Positions 39,359 through 49,504 are shown, numbered from the stretch's first letter. The stretch is DNA of 64,000 nt from Vibrio ichthyoenteri ATCC 700023 (GCF_000222605.1 NZ_AFWF01000031.1:1-64000); one strand, 5' to 3'. The notes: a model not told the origin generated them from the sequence alone. Numbers and translations are program-made.

Positions 39359-40435
39359 TCAGCCTATTTGTACTGCAAGGTCACTTTCCACTGTTGAGGA
39401 GCAGGCGAGTACGTAGCCTTGCTCGATTTCTGCTGCAGTCAGTGTTTCAAGGCTTGTGCTACGAACTGACCCGGCTATTACTTTGCATTTGCATGACCCG
39501 CAAATACCACTTCGACAAGCGACGATCAGGGGCAGGCCTGCTGCTTCCAATGTGTCGGCTAATACAGCGCCTTGCTGAACCGTCATCTCTTTATCAAACG
39601 CTTCAACAGAAACGGACACCGTTTTATCTTCGGCGTGATCGTCTGGTTCAAATTCATTTGCTGAGCTGATGGGGGTAAAGCTTTCTTGAACGAAATTGCT
39701 CATATCAAATCCCAGAGCTTGCAAGTTGTCGTGAGTATCTTGCATAAACTGTTGAGGGCCGCATAAATAGACCGTACGTTGGATTAAATCTGGTACCAAT
39801 TGCAAAAGCCATTCTTTGTTTAAACGACCTTGTGGATGCATTGTTCCGCTGGCATCTTTTAGTAGTAGTGACAACGTGAACTGTTCTTCGGTTGCAGCCA
39901 TTGACTCAAGTGCATCAAAGTAGATGGTTTGTTGAGCCGACTTCGCGACATGCAAAAACTGAACATCAACATTAGCACCATTGGCTAGCCACTGCTTGGC
40001 CATTGCATAGACGGGTGTGATGCCGCAACCTGCACTTATCAGTAACGCTTTTGTGTTGCCATTGATGGGCTTTGGGGGATGGTCAACGCTATTAAATTCG
40101 CCACTGGGTGGCAAGGCAAATAACAGGTCACCAACTTGTAGGTTGTCGAGCAAATAGTTGGAGACTTTACCGCCTTCCACTCGCTTGATGGTGAGTTGTA
40201 AATGAGATTCGCCAGCGATCGAACTAAGTGAATACGCGCGATATTCCATTTTTTGCTCAATTTCTACACCAACCGTAATGAATTGGCCGGGTTTAAAATC
40301 GAACTGGATGGAATCAAACGCGGCAAGTTGGCTTTCTAGCGGCGCAAGTTTAATGCTCATAGTATCGGGCGTTTCAACATACTTGTCGATGCAACGTAAT
40401 TGGACGGGTTGAGAGCCCTGCCATTCAAAATACAT
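39359..40435 (-). CDS. hcr: NADH oxidoreductase Hcr, partner of Hcp
   Basis: A 358-residue electron-transfer protein. It has an FAD-binding ferredoxin-reductase fold (EYRAYSLSS flavin motif near 74-82, then LLISAGCGITPVYAMAKQWL for NADH) and a C-terminal plant-type [2Fe-2S] domain with Cys307, Cys312, Cys315 and Cys345. It passes electrons from NADH to the hybrid-cluster protein. It lies 143 bases downstream of hcp on the same strand, but a hairpin separates them. E. coli has the same gene pair, induced under anaerobic nitrosative stress. Confidence 0.93.
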   Translation of the reverse strand: MYFEWQGSQPVQLRCIDKYVETPDTMSIKLAPLESQLAAFDSIQFDFKPGQFITVGVEIEQKMEYRAYSLSSIAGESHLQLTIKRVEGGKVSNYLLDNLQVGDLLFALPPSGEFNSVDHPPKPINGNTKALLISAGCGITPVYAMAKQWLANGANVDVQFLHVAKSAQQTIYFDALESMAATEEQFTLSLLLKDASGTMHPQGRLNKEWLLQLVPDLIQRTVYLCGPQQFMQDTHDNLQALGFDMSNFVQESFTPISSANEFEPDDHAEDKTVSVSVEAFDKEMTVQQGAVLADTLEAAGLPLIVACRSGICGSCKCKVIAGSVRSTSLETLTAAEIEQGYVLACSSTVESDLAVQIG

Positions 40436-40541
40436 AGTTAATCTCGTTTACGGTTAGTACATGATGGTGGTTATGTGATGACCCTATGAGGGCAAGTGGT
40501 TCATCAGCTACATAACGTTTGGATTAGAGGGGATGAAACCC

Positions 40542-40571
40542 AAAAAGGCCGACCCTCAAATAAAGGTCGGC
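40542..40571 (-). terminator. Hairpin between hcp and hcr
   Basis: On the minus strand GCCGACC/GGTCGGC with a 10-nt loop is followed by CTTTTTG, eight bases after the hcp stop. It may lower hcr expression relative to hcp. Confidence 0.65.
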
Positions 40572-40578
40572 GACTCGA

Positions 40579-42240
40579 TTAAGCGCCTAGAATCGCTTGT
40601 AGGTCATCTTCAACGTTAGAGATAGAACGCATATCGAACTTCTCTTGAATGATGGCTAATAGGTTGTCGGTTATGAAGGCTGGTGCTGTAGGGCCGGTGT
40701 AGATGCCTTTTACGCCCAAAGCGAATAGAGTGAGTAAGATAACGATCGCTTTTTGTTCAAACCAAGAAAGCACTAAGGTTAGCGGCAGCTCGTTGATGCC
40801 ACAATCAAACTCGTTTGCCAGCGCTAATGCCAATTGGATTGCTGAATAGGCATCGTTACATTGACCCACATCGAGCAAGCGAGGGATGCCGTTAATATCG
40901 CCAAACTGATTTTTGTTGAAGCGGAATTTGCCGCAAGCCAGCGTGAGAATTAATGTGTCTTCAGGCGCATTCGCGGTGAAGTCGGTGTAGTAACTGCGTT
41001 CGGCTTTGTCACCATCACAGCCGCCAACTAGGAAGAAGTGGCGAATGTTACCTTGCTTAACTTGATCAATAACCGCTGGCGCAGCGTTCATGAGAGCGTT
41101 GCGACCAAATCCAACCGTGATCATCTGCTCAATTTCGTTGTGTTGGAAACCTGGGTGACTTAGGGCACATTCAATTACCGCCGAGAAATCATCACCTTCA
41201 AGGTGAGCTACACCTGGCCAACCAACGATGCTGCGAGTAAATAGACGATCAGCGTATTGACCGACATCTGGGTTAAGTAGGCAGTTTGATGTCATCACGA
41301 TTGCGCCCGGGAAGTTAGCAAACTCTTTTTGTTGATTTTGCCATGCGCTTCCGTAGTTACCAGCAAGATGAGGGTACTTATTCAATTCTGGGTAACCGTG
41401 CGCAGGGAGCATTTCACCGTTGGTATAAACGTTTATGCCTTTTCCCTCGGTTTGTTGCAGAATTTTCTCAAGGTCATGCAGATCATGACCAGAGACTAAA
41501 ATACATTTACCTTGGCGGGTCTTTACGTTGACGCTGGTTGGGGCAGGGTGACCAAACGTCGCGGTTTCGCCGTGATCGAGCATTTCCATCACTTTGTAAT
41601 TCATCAAACCAATCTCCATTGAGCATTCAAGCAGCTCATTGAGGTCCGTTGGTTCAGTGCCTAACCATGCCATGATGTTGTGGTATTGAGAGACGATCGC
41701 GCTATCAGTTTGACCCAATACACGTGCGTGTTCCATATACGCTGCAGCGCCCTTTAAGCCGTATAGGCACAGCAGGCGTAAGCCAACAACATCTTCGTTG
41801 ACCTGCTCTTTACCGCGGTTCACCGCCGCATTGGGAGCAAATGCAAGGATCTTCTCTGCGTTTTCTGGTAACTCAAACTCTGCTACTTGTGGCGCGATTT
41901 CAAGGGTTTGATTGGCAAGAGTTGCTGCTGCGATGGTGCTCTGTTTAAGACGTTCTTTGTAAAGAGCTGCTTGGCTGGTTAGCTCCAAAATACGTTCAGG
42001 GTCGAAGTTTACGTTGGTCAATGTGGCAAAGAAAGCGCGTGGTGCCCACATATCAATTTCTTGGTCAACAATGTCAAAACGACGAGCTTGAGAAGCCCAG
42101 TAAGAAACCCCTTGAAGTAGGTAAACGAGAACATCTTGAAGATCAGAGACCTCAGCGGTTTTGCCACACATGCCTTGGGCAAATGAGCAGCCTTTGATGG
42201 TTGGGGTTTGAATCGTCTGTTCACATTGAATACAGAACAT
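40579..42240 (-). CDS. hcp: Hybrid-cluster protein, NO/hydroxylamine reductase
   Basis: A 553-residue Hcp. The N-terminal cysteines 3, 6, 18 and 25 (C-x2-C-x11-C-x6-C) are the spacing of the enteric [2Fe-2S] class. Downstream motifs for the hybrid 4Fe-2O-2S cluster are visible: [34 protein letters not shown] and DVGQCND. E. coli Hcp acts as a high-affinity nitric oxide reductase in anaerobic cells. Upstream lies a sigma-54 promoter (42323-42339) and a dyad of two NorR-type sites (42390-42429), so NorR should activate it, but norR is disrupted here. Confidence 0.95.
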   Translation of the reverse strand: MFCIQCEQTIQTPTIKGCSFAQGMCGKTAEVSDLQDVLVYLLQGVSYWASQARRFDIVDQEIDMWAPRAFFATLTNVNFDPERILELTSQAALYKERLKQSTIAAATLANQTLEIAPQVAEFELPENAEKILAFAPNAAVNRGKEQVNEDVVGLRLLCLYGLKGAAAYMEHARVLGQTDSAIVSQYHNIMAWLGTEPTDLNELLECSMEIGLMNYKVMEMLDHGETATFGHPAPTSVNVKTRQGKCILVSGHDLHDLEKILQQTEGKGINVYTNGEMLPAHGYPELNKYPHLAGNYGSAWQNQQKEFANFPGAIVMTSNCLLNPDVGQYADRLFTRSIVGWPGVAHLEGDDFSAVIECALSHPGFQHNEIEQMITVGFGRNALMNAAPAVIDQVKQGNIRHFFLVGGCDGDKAERSYYTDFTANAPEDTLILTLACGKFRFNKNQFGDINGIPRLLDVGQCNDAYSAIQLALALANEFDCGINELPLTLVLSWFEQKAIVILLTLFALGVKGIYTGPTAPAFITDNLLAIIQEKFDMRSISNVEDDLQAILGA

Positions 42241-42322
42241 AGGGGCTCTCCAGTTTACTCTAAATAATAATTGCGCTGGCCAGCAATTGTTGGCTCACAC
42301 ATCTGTTGTATGAAGCCTATAG

Positions 42323-42339
42323 AGCACAGAGCGTGCCAA
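42323..42339 (-). promoter_or_regulatory. Sigma-54 promoter of hcp
   Basis: On the minus strand TTGGCACGCTCTGTGCT has the -24 GG and -12 GC separated by exactly ten bases and matches TGGCACG at -24 perfectly. Transcription should begin near 42312, about 70 bases before hcp. Confidence 0.75.
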
Positions 42340-42389
42340 AAGTTATATCATTGATTTTATTGGGTAAATTTAATTTTTTGAATTGAGTT

Positions 42390-42429
42390 GTTGTAATAAA
42401 GACAACGGTAGTGATGTCTTTATTACAAC
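42390..42429. promoter_or_regulatory. Inverted pair of NorR enhancer sites
   Basis: GTTGTAATAAAGACA (42390-42404) and TGTCTTTATTACAAC (42415-42429) are perfect inverted 15-base arms with a 10-base spacer. Each arm contains a GT-N7-AC core, the published NorR pattern. The centre is about 97 bases upstream of the predicted hcp transcription start, as expected for a sigma-54 activator. Confidence 0.7.
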
Positions 42430-42445
42430 GATGCGTGATGGATCG

Positions 42446-43992
42446 TTAGGATTTTATCGACAATTTTTTACCCATTCGGTACAAGTTGCCGCGATCCATC
42501 TGAAGAAAATCAGCCGCTTGTGACCAAGTGTTCGACGATTTGTTCAAGGCGTGTACAATTAAATCTTGTTGGTATTGCTCAACCAGCGCTCGCATTGGTT
42601 GGCTTTCAGTCGGAAAATAGCGCGATGTGTTTTTTACATCATTGTTCGCGTTTACACCAAATTGGCTTTTTAATTCGTCAAAATGGTCGAGTTGAATAGT
42701 GGTTTGATCTTGCTGAATCGCATGCAAGGCCGCGCGTGTTAAGCAGTGTTCAAGCTGGCGTATATTGCCTGGCCAACCCTGATTTTCTAGCACTTGCAGT
42801 GCCTTAGGGTGAACATGTAGGTTCGGAGCATTAAATTGCAAACGCACTTTTTCCAACAGGTAACCGGCGAGTACCGCAATGTCGCCCTCACGTGTACGAA
42901 GTGGGGGAACGTGAATTGGAAAAACGTTGAGGCGATGATAGAGATCAGCGCGAAAGCGACCCTGTTCAACTTCGTCTTCTAAATGACGATTAGTGGCTGC
43001 AATAATGCGGACGTTGACGGTTAAGTGCTGATCACTCCCCACCCGTTGTAGCTCTCCTTGTTGAATCACACGTAATAATTTAGCCTGCAAGATCAAAGGT
43101 AGTTCACCGATCTCATCGAGGAAAATTGTCCCGCCATCGGCCAATTCAAACTTACCGGAACGATGGCTGTTGGCGCCGGTGAATGCCCCTTTTATATGAC
43201 CAAACAATTCACTCTCGGCCAAACCTTCAGGCAATGCTGCACAGTTGACGTAAATCATCGGTTTATCTGCGCGGTGAGATTGCGCGCAACCAACTCTTTG
43301 CCTGTACCAGTTTCACCACTAATAAGCACGGCAAAATCCGATTGTGCGACGGTTGCGATATTGGTTTTCAAGCGCTCAAACTGCGGGCTAAGGCCGATCA
43401 TCTCGCCTTGCTGAGAACGAGCTTGGTGGATCAGCGTTTGGGTTACGCTTCTATGTTTACGGTTTTGCGCTTTGAGGCTATTAAACTGGGCGATATTACG
43501 CAAAGTCGCCGCGGTTAATGCAGCAAAGGTCGCCACTTCCACCGGGTCTAAATGATCGAATGCACCTACCGCGAGCGCATCCATGGTTAACACGCCAACC
43601 AATTGGCCTTCGACGTATAGGCTGCAGCCTAAACAGTCATGCACATCAATGGTTTGCTCTTCAGTAAGCAATACTCCATCAAAGGGATCGGGCAGTGAGC
43701 AGTTGGCATCAAACCGCACCGGTTCGCGGCTATGTATAATTTGTTCAAGGCGGGGATGCGCTGTCGGATAGAAGCGACGGCCTAAAATTGCAGCAGAAAG
43801 CCCTTTGACGGCCACTGGGGTGAGAAATCCTTGTTCATCGAGAATGAACAATGCCGCAGCATCACAAGGAAAGACGGTACTCACGCCCTCGACAAGGTGT
43901 TGGTATTGCTCTTCGCTGGTTAAGTTAGAGCTCAAGTTTAACGCAATATTGAGTAAGGTCTGTGAAAACGCTGAAGCGGGTAGAGAAGACAT
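42446..43992 (-). pseudogene. norR: norR, nitric oxide-sensing sigma-54 activator, frameshifted
   Basis: Two abutting frames together make one NorR. The first (43992-43255) has the GAF domain that senses NO through a non-haem iron and the start of the AAA+ domain with Walker A GETGTGKE. The second (43258-42446) has NCAALPE, the GAFTGA loop that contacts sigma-54, Walker B FLDEIGEL and the C-terminal Fis-type helix-turn-helix. Between GKELVA and NCAALPE, E. coli NorR has 17 residues (51 nt); here there are 38 nt, a deficit of 13 that accounts for the frame change. The first frame ends in TGA overlapping an ATG (ATGA), so two polypeptides could be made, but neither has a complete ATPase. ATG 43992 is preferred over TTG 44004. 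Confidence 0.85.
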
Positions 43993-44076
43993 AGCGGTGC
44001 TCAAATAAGGTGATGCGCTTATGCTAGCGTTGTGATGTCAAAAGTACATCGCCCTAATGTTAGGGATGGCGTACGT

Positions 44077-44090
44077 TTGATTTTGATCAA
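44077..44090. promoter_or_regulatory. Perfect FNR box upstream of norR
   Basis: TTGAT-TTTG-ATCAA matches the FNR consensus TTGAT-N4-ATCAA exactly, inside a longer dyad GTTTGAT...ATCAAAC, 85 bases before the norR ATG. It links norR expression to anaerobiosis. Confidence 0.72.
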
Positions 44091-44092
44091 AC

Positions 44093-44118
44093 AAAAAAGC
44101 CTCGATACAATCGAGGCT
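44093..44118 (-). terminator. Terminator after the CARF nuclease gene
   Basis: On the minus strand GCCTCGAT-TGT-ATCGAGGC is followed by TTTTTTG, 39 bases after the gene and directly beside the FNR box of norR. Confidence 0.8.
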
Positions 44119-44156
44119 ATTAGTTAAGTTGCATAAAGCACGTTATGGTAATCGCG

Positions 44157-45326
44157 TTAACAATCAGAGCAGTCTTCAGAACCGCCGGCCTCAATGAACC
44201 ATTGCTTGAGGTAGGTTTTAAGATCTTTAAGTTCTTCAGGGCCGATGAGGGCCAAACCAAGATCTTCAGCGCGGGTGATATCGTTATAACGTAACGGGCG
44301 GAAGCTGACTAACATGGCGCGAGCTTGTAGGCCGCCCAGTAGATCACGCAATGACTCCAATTTGTACAAGGTGTCATCACCATCATCACGCATGCCTTTG
44401 GTTTTGCATTCGATGATGTGTAGCTTGTTGTTCACTACGGAAGCGACATCCAGTTCATTTCGGACTTCACGCTCACCGAGTTGGCGATAAACTTGAACGT
44501 TTAGCGAATGGTCTTGGATGCTAGGCATATCTTGTTGAATTTGACGTACCGTGCTGTGTACCAACGTTTCCAGCCACTCACCGTTGGAGAAGCGACGCGC
44601 TTCCTCACTAGCGAAGGTCAAAATACCATCTTGATAAGTTGCAATATCGGCTTCGACCAAATCGCTGAGTAGCATATTGAGTTCCCGATACCCTTGTTGT
44701 TTATCGGATAGCTCAACACTGAGGCGCTGCTCTTTACGACAGGTTGTCGCTAGATAGTTTAATGTCGCAAGGCCTGGGCCTAATTCTAATGCGTTACTCG
44801 CCCAGCGTTCGCCCAGTTCATACAACTTTTGATCGAGCTGAGGAGGGAGGTCATGATCATTGAATTCCCCACGCGCACCGAAGATGGTGAGGTAGTCATC
44901 AATAGTGATGCGGTCTTCAACTTGCGTATCGTCTTTGCCTTCTGGATAAAGCCAGCATAGACGGTCACTGTTTGGCTCGACGACAAAAATTGGCCAATGC
45001 AAACTGCGGAATACTTCATACACAGAGAGCAAGCGATGACGAAGGCCGCAACTTGCATTGAGTTTGACTTCTTCACCACGAGATTTTAGGTCAGAGGCAA
45101 GCTGGCAAACTGCTTGTTTGATCTTGGCGACGTTGGCTACATTAGGTATTTCAAAAAATTCTGAGCTGATGTTACGTTTAGCCAGCACGCTATGAAGACG
45201 GTGATAAATCTCTTCTTGAGCTCTCACACCAATAAATACGATGTGCTGACTGATAGTACGATTATCGAGTAGTGGCGTGACTAGTCGAATTGGGTCCTGG
45301 TCAATAATGCCAACATGAACGGCCAT
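44157..45326 (-). CDS. CARF-domain nuclease, DUF1887/Card1-like
   Basis: A 389-residue protein whose whole length matches the DUF1887/Card1 architecture, represented by V. cholerae VC1899. It has an N-terminal Rossmann CARF domain (about 1-150), a winged-helix linker (about 170-250) and a C-terminal restriction-endonuclease-like domain (about 250-375) with an intact ELDVA-x10-IIECKTK active site (Glu291, Asp293, Glu306, Lys308). Card1/Can2 enzymes of type III CRISPR systems are nucleases switched on by cyclic oligoadenylate. In this protein the CARF loop reads NASCGLRHRLL (90-100) instead of the usual NxTGGTK-type motif. No cas gene or array is in the window. The activator is unknown. Confidence 0.87.
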   Translation of the reverse strand: MAVHVGIIDQDPIRLVTPLLDNRTISQHIVFIGVRAQEEIYHRLHSVLAKRNISSEFFEIPNVANVAKIKQAVCQLASDLKSRGEEVKLNASCGLRHRLLSVYEVFRSLHWPIFVVEPNSDRLCWLYPEGKDDTQVEDRITIDDYLTIFGARGEFNDHDLPPQLDQKLYELGERWASNALELGPGLATLNYLATTCRKEQRLSVELSDKQQGYRELNMLLSDLVEADIATYQDGILTFASEEARRFSNGEWLETLVHSTVRQIQQDMPSIQDHSLNVQVYRQLGEREVRNELDVASVVNNKLHIIECKTKGMRDDGDDTLYKLESLRDLLGGLQARAMLVSFRPLRYNDITRAEDLGLALIGPEELKDLKTYLKQWFIEAGGSEDCSDC

Positions 45327-45417
45327 AGTTGTTCCTCATGTTTGGCTTGCGAAACGGAAGGTGAATATGGGTAAATCAGCAAGCCTTCTTACCATATAAT
45401 GTTGGACGTATAAAAAA

Positions 45418-45450
45418 ACAAGGGCGATTAATCAAATTAATCGCCCTTGT
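45418..45450. terminator. Bidirectional-looking terminator between the nuclease and chemoreceptor genes
   Basis: ACAAGGGCGATTAAT-CAA-ATTAATCGCCCTTGT is a perfect 15-bp stem with a 3-nt loop, 26 bases after the chemoreceptor stop. The run of A before it gives T after it on the minus strand. Confidence 0.8.
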
Positions 45451-45476
45451 TCAATTATTTAGCCAAAAATTTACAA

Positions 45477-47468
45477 TCAAACCTTAAATCGATGCACCAA
45501 CTCTCCTTGCTGGTTGGCCAATTGGGTCAAGTTGCTGCTGGTGCTGGCAATCTCAGCCATTGCACGATAGCTTGAATCAGCGATGCCATTAATTTCTTCA
45601 ATGCTCAATGCTATTTCTGCTGCGGTTTGGTTCTGTTCAACGGCCGCACTGGAAATATGAGCACTCATTTGGCTGATTTCCATGATCAGTGATTGAATCT
45701 CTTCCATCGCGCTATTGGCATTGGAAGCTTGGTCTACTGATAAGGTCATGTCGTCCATACAGCTTTGAATCACACTGTTGGCTGAGGTTGAGCTGCTTTG
45801 CAGTGCACTGATCATGTTTTCAATCTCAGAGGTAGATTCAGTAGTACGCTGTGCCAGTACGCGCACTTCATCTGCGACCACTGCAAAGCCACGACCTTGT
45901 TCTCCGGCGCGAGCCGCCTCAATCGCTGCATTCAATGCCAGTAGATTGGTTTGTTCCGCGATGTTACGAATGACATCGAGGATAGAGCCAATTTTACTGC
46001 TCATATTTTGTAGCTCTTTCACCGCATCAACCGACTCATTTAAGCGCGTTTCAAGCTGATTGATAGTAGTAATGTTGGTGCTCATGATTTGGCGACCTTG
46101 TTCAGAGGCCAATTCTACTTGTCCAACCATTTGTAGTGAGCTTTGAGCGCTTTGCGCCACTTCTTCAACCGAGTGCGACATTTGATTCATCGCGGTAGCC
46201 ACACTTGCAGTTTGTTGACGCTGTTGATTCAACTGAGACTGTGTGCCTGATAACGTTTCTTGGTTGTTATTTGCAGTATGCGTTAGGTTGTCGGATGCGT
46301 CGTTTAAGCGCACCAAAATGTTGTGTAGGTTATCTGCCAAGTCATTAATGTGGCCGCTAACACGACTGAATTCATTGTTAAAACGGATTTCGATACGTTG
46401 GGTCATATCGCCGCCGCTTAGTGCTTCGAGTGTTTTTAGGATACGAGTCAGTGGGGTACGCACACTGTGGGCGATGTGATAGCCGATCCCTGCAGCCAAT
46501 GCCACAACCACAAGGCAAAGGAAGATCGAACGGATTAAACCAGAATCGTAAACTTTCCCTGCTTCAACTAAAGATGCGTTCAAGCCATTTTGCGCCGTTT
46601 CACTGAACGAATGGAGCAGTGCCATTGATGTATCGACTTCTTTAGTCAGGTTGGCGATATTGTTGTAAAGCGCTTCGCGTGACAGTAGGTAGTTATTGTG
46701 TTGATCCAATACCCCACCTTTTTGACCAATGTCGATGGTGAATTGGTTTACAGGTCCGTCAAATTTCTCCTTTAGTGAAGGTAATTGAGTCAGTAAACCA
46801 CGGTAGGAATAATTGAGGTGCGTAACAGCTTTTTTATTTTTCGCTACCGCTTCGGCAACAAATGTCGTGTCACTGCTGGCAAGCGCGTCTGAGGTGATCA
46901 CCTCAGCATCTTTCAGTTTTTCGAAATAGCTTCTAGCCATCACTTTAACCGCGATCTTATCTTGGTCATCCACATACTCTTTCATGCCTGTGCTGAGTTC
47001 GGCATGAAGTCGCTGAAACTGGCGCGTTGATTGTTGCACTAACTCTTGTGCTTCAAACATATTGCGATAGTTATCCATCGCATCGGCGGCTTCCGCAAAA
47101 TAACGCTGCTCCATTGCTTTTACTTGTTCGATGCGTTCGATAAGTTCAGGGCTATTGGCACTGGCTTGTTCAAGTTCGATCAATGTTTGGTCGTAATGGG
47201 CTTTGGCATCGACAAATTCTGAGCGGATGACATCCATGCGCTCGAAACTTTGCGTAGTCAAGTAGTCCTTGAAAAGTTTGTCAGCTGTCAGCAACGCTAC
47301 GTTCGTACGATTAGACATTGAAACAAGCGGCAGAGATGTGTTGGTAACGCTAGCGAAATTCTGATGAATTTGTTCCATTCCACGCAATGCTAAAATTGTG
47401 GATACTGCGAACATCAGAATGATCAATGCAAAGCCAGCGTACATCCTTCTTATCACTGAACCTTTCAT
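45477..47468 (-). CDS. Methyl-accepting chemotaxis protein
   Basis: A 663-residue chemoreceptor. It has an N-terminal membrane segment (about 10-30), a ~280-residue helical periplasmic sensor region, a second membrane segment (about 310-330), a HAMP domain (about 330-385) and the cytoplasmic signalling domain with the conserved hairpin tip ([40 protein letters not shown]). There is no C-terminal NWETF-type pentapeptide. The ATG at 47468 follows AAGGAGAGG; the frame extends upstream to 47543 but without a ribosome site. The ligand is not predictable. Location next to the VC1899-like gene matches V. cholerae. Confidence 0.93.
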   Translation of the reverse strand: MKGSVIRRMYAGFALIILMFAVSTILALRGMEQIHQNFASVTNTSLPLVSMSNRTNVALLTADKLFKDYLTTQSFERMDVIRSEFVDAKAHYDQTLIELEQASANSPELIERIEQVKAMEQRYFAEAADAMDNYRNMFEAQELVQQSTRQFQRLHAELSTGMKEYVDDQDKIAVKVMARSYFEKLKDAEVITSDALASSDTTFVAEAVAKNKKAVTHLNYSYRGLLTQLPSLKEKFDGPVNQFTIDIGQKGGVLDQHNNYLLSREALYNNIANLTKEVDTSMALLHSFSETAQNGLNASLVEAGKVYDSGLIRSIFLCLVVVALAAGIGYHIAHSVRTPLTRILKTLEALSGGDMTQRIEIRFNNEFSRVSGHINDLADNLHNILVRLNDASDNLTHTANNNQETLSGTQSQLNQQRQQTASVATAMNQMSHSVEEVAQSAQSSLQMVGQVELASEQGRQIMSTNITTINQLETRLNESVDAVKELQNMSSKIGSILDVIRNIAEQTNLLALNAAIEAARAGEQGRGFAVVADEVRVLAQRTTESTSEIENMISALQSSSTSANSVIQSCMDDMTLSVDQASNANSAMEEIQSLIMEISQMSAHISSAAVEQNQTAAEIALSIEEINGIADSSYRAMAEIASTSSNLTQLANQQGELVHRFKV

Positions 47469-47689
47469 GGACCTCTCCTTATTGGGATAATTTATAGTGA
47501 AAATTATCAGACTTAGGACGAGTGTATTGATATCGAGACACACGTTTTATGACGCACAAGACAAAAAAAATTTTTTCGTAAAGAAATTTGAGTGCTTTTG
47601 GTTAAATGAACGTTGTTTTTTATTGTGATTTTGAGATGCATGACGCATACTCATCTGATTGTTTAGTTAAGCAAGTTTATGGAGCCAAC

Positions 47690-48040
47690 ATGGCCGAAGA
47701 GACCATTTTTAGCAAAATTATTCGCAAAGAAATCCCTGCAGATGTTGTTTACCAAGATGATTTGGTAACGGCATTTCGCGATATTAATCCTCGTGCACCC
47801 AAGCACATTCTGATCGTGCCAAATAAGCTTATCCCAACCGTGAATGATGTCGAAGTTGACGACGAAATGGCCATGGGTCGTATGTTCACGGTGGCAAAAA
47901 AGTTAGCAAAAGAAGAAGGCATTGACCAAGATGGCTACCGTCTCATTGTGAACTGTAATTCACATGGCGGCCAAGAGGTCTATCACATTCATATGCATTT
48001 AGTTGGTGGTTGTCCGCTAGGCCCACTTTTGATGAACTAA
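47690..48040 (+). CDS. hinT: HIT-family purine nucleoside phosphoramidase HinT
   Basis: A 116-residue HIT-domain hydrolase with the histidine triad [10 protein letters not shown] near its C-terminus and the [16 protein letters not shown] block. HinT removes AMP-linked amines such as lysyl-AMP. The ATG at 47690 is preceded by GGAG; the frame is open upstream to 47606 but that extension has no ribosome site and is not family-like. It leads the conserved block hinT-lipoprotein-ycfL-lpoB-thiK-ycfP. Confidence 0.93.
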   Translation: MAEETIFSKIIRKEIPADVVYQDDLVTAFRDINPRAPKHILIVPNKLIPTVNDVEVDDEMAMGRMFTVAKKLAKEEGIDQDGYRLIVNCNSHGGQEVYHIHMHLVGGCPLGPLLMN

Positions 48041-48060
48041 ACTGCACTATATGTGGTCAT

Positions 48061-48089
48061 AAAAGCACGACATTAACAGCGTGCTTTTT
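48061..48089 (+). terminator. Terminator after hinT
   Basis: AAAAGCACG (48061-48069) pairs with CGTGCTTTT, followed by T, 20 bases after the stop. The next gene begins shortly after, so it may attenuate the operon. Confidence 0.7.
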
Positions 48090-48112
48090 ATTTCAATAAA
48101 ATGGAGTACGAA

Positions 48113-49504
48113 TTGAAGATAACTATTCGACTCATGCTGGTGTTAACCAGTTCTTTACTGCTCTCCGCTTGTGCCAACTTCTCCGCAGGCAATTTATTTA
48201 GCCACTACAGCGCGCAAAATGAAACCGTATACCAGGCGGTTAAGGCTGGCGATTACCTGCAAGCTAAAGACAATCTACCTGACGACATTGCAGGTGACAT
48301 ATTGGATAACTTTGAGAAGGGTCGAGTGTACCTACTCAATCAAGATTACCCACAAAGCCAATCTGCGTTAGAGCTAGGTGACAACGCCGTTAGAGCTGAA
48401 CAGGACAAAGCGGTGATCTCTATTTCAGATACCGCCTCAAGCGTTGGCTCTTTAGCCGTCAATGACAATCTCAAAACCTACCAACCTGCTGATTATGAAC
48501 TTGGCTTTCTCCATCTATACTTAGGTTTGAATTACGTCAAAGCCAATAAATTGGATGATGCGCTGGTGGAAATGCGTCGCGCAAATCAAGTACAAGAGCA
48601 AGCCAGAAAGGATAGGGAACGTGCACTAGAGTCGGCAGAAAAAGAGATGAAGTCGCAAGGTTTAACACCGAACCTTGGTAGCGTATTAGCCAAATACCCT
48701 GACGCAGGTAAGACACTTCAAGCGGTACAGAATGCCTATTTAATGTATTTATCCGCGTTATTGTATGAGGCGGATAATGACCTAAATAGTGCGTATGTTG
48801 ATTATCGTCGCGCATTGGCAGTGATGCCCGATAACCGCGCGGTGATAGACAGCACGATGCGCGTCGCTAAGCGTTTGGGTATGAGTGATGACTTGCGTCA
48901 GCTTGAACAACGTTATGGTAAAGCACAAACCTTGGCCACCGGTAAGGCGAGAGTTATTGTTTTACAAGAGCAAGATGTGGTTGAAGCACTGCAAGGGTGG
49001 AAATTATCTTTACCCCTGTATGACAGTCGCGGGAATGGTGCATTGTATTCTTTAGCGTTGCCTTATTATCCGGAAAGTAATCAGTTTCGTTTTTCAGCGC
49101 CAAAGCTTAATCAACAAGGTCTGTCTCAAGATCTGTTAGCGGATGTTAACTTGATGGCTCAGCGTGATTTAAGTGAACGCATGCCAAGCATTGTGATTCG
49201 TCAGGCATTAAGAGTCGTGGCGAAAGATCAATTGCGTAAAGAAGCGGCGAATGGCGACGATGTCGGTAACTTAATTTTTAATGTCTGGAATACGCTTACT
49301 GAGCAGCCGGACACTCGTAGCTGGCAGACTTTGCCTGCAGCCATTTATAGCAGCTCGACGGTAGTGAATGCTGGAGAGCAGCGACTTGATATTAATGGAC
49401 AGACATACAACTTCGATGCGCCTCAGGGGCAAACGGTGTTGGTGTGGCTGTCTCGTCAAGGCAACAATGCCACCTTGTGGCATAAGCAACTAGGAAGATT
49501 GTAA
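48113..49504 (+). CDS. COG3014-type outer-membrane lipoprotein
   Basis: A 463-residue lipoprotein with a lipobox LLSAC in a hydrophobic leader (MKITIRLMLVLTSSLLLSAC). The mature part is rich in helical, TPR-like repeats (FLHLYLGLNYVKANKLDDAL, LMYLSALLYEADNDLNSAYV) followed by a C-terminal beta-rich domain. Function is unknown. The likely start is the TTG at 48113, six bases after GGAG; an ATG at 48101 in the same frame would add four residues but lacks a ribosome site. The stop overlaps ycfL (TAATG). The gene sits with two other lipoprotein genes that include a PBP activator, so a role in envelope growth is plausible. Confidence 0.82.
   Translation: MKITIRLMLVLTSSLLLSACANFSAGNLFSHYSAQNETVYQAVKAGDYLQAKDNLPDDIAGDILDNFEKGRVYLLNQDYPQSQSALELGDNAVRAEQDKAVISISDTASSVGSLAVNDNLKTYQPADYELGFLHLYLGLNYVKANKLDDALVEMRRANQVQEQARKDRERALESAEKEMKSQGLTPNLGSVLAKYPDAGKTLQAVQNAYLMYLSALLYEADNDLNSAYVDYRRALAVMPDNRAVIDSTMRVAKRLGMSDDLRQLEQRYGKAQTLATGKARVIVLQEQDVVEALQGWKLSLPLYDSRGNGALYSLALPYYPESNQFRFSAPKLNQQGLSQDLLADVNLMAQRDLSERMPSIVIRQALRVVAKDQLRKEAANGDDVGNLIFNVWNTLTEQPDTRSWQTLPAAIYSSSTVVNAGEQRLDINGQTYNFDAPQGQTVLVWLSRQGNNATLWHKQLGRL

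Noticed and set aside
42390-42429. The 15-bp inverted repeat as a norR terminator
   Set aside because: The stem is A+T-rich and no T-run follows on the minus strand; both arms contain GT-N7-AC cores and sit at enhancer distance from a sigma-54 promoter.
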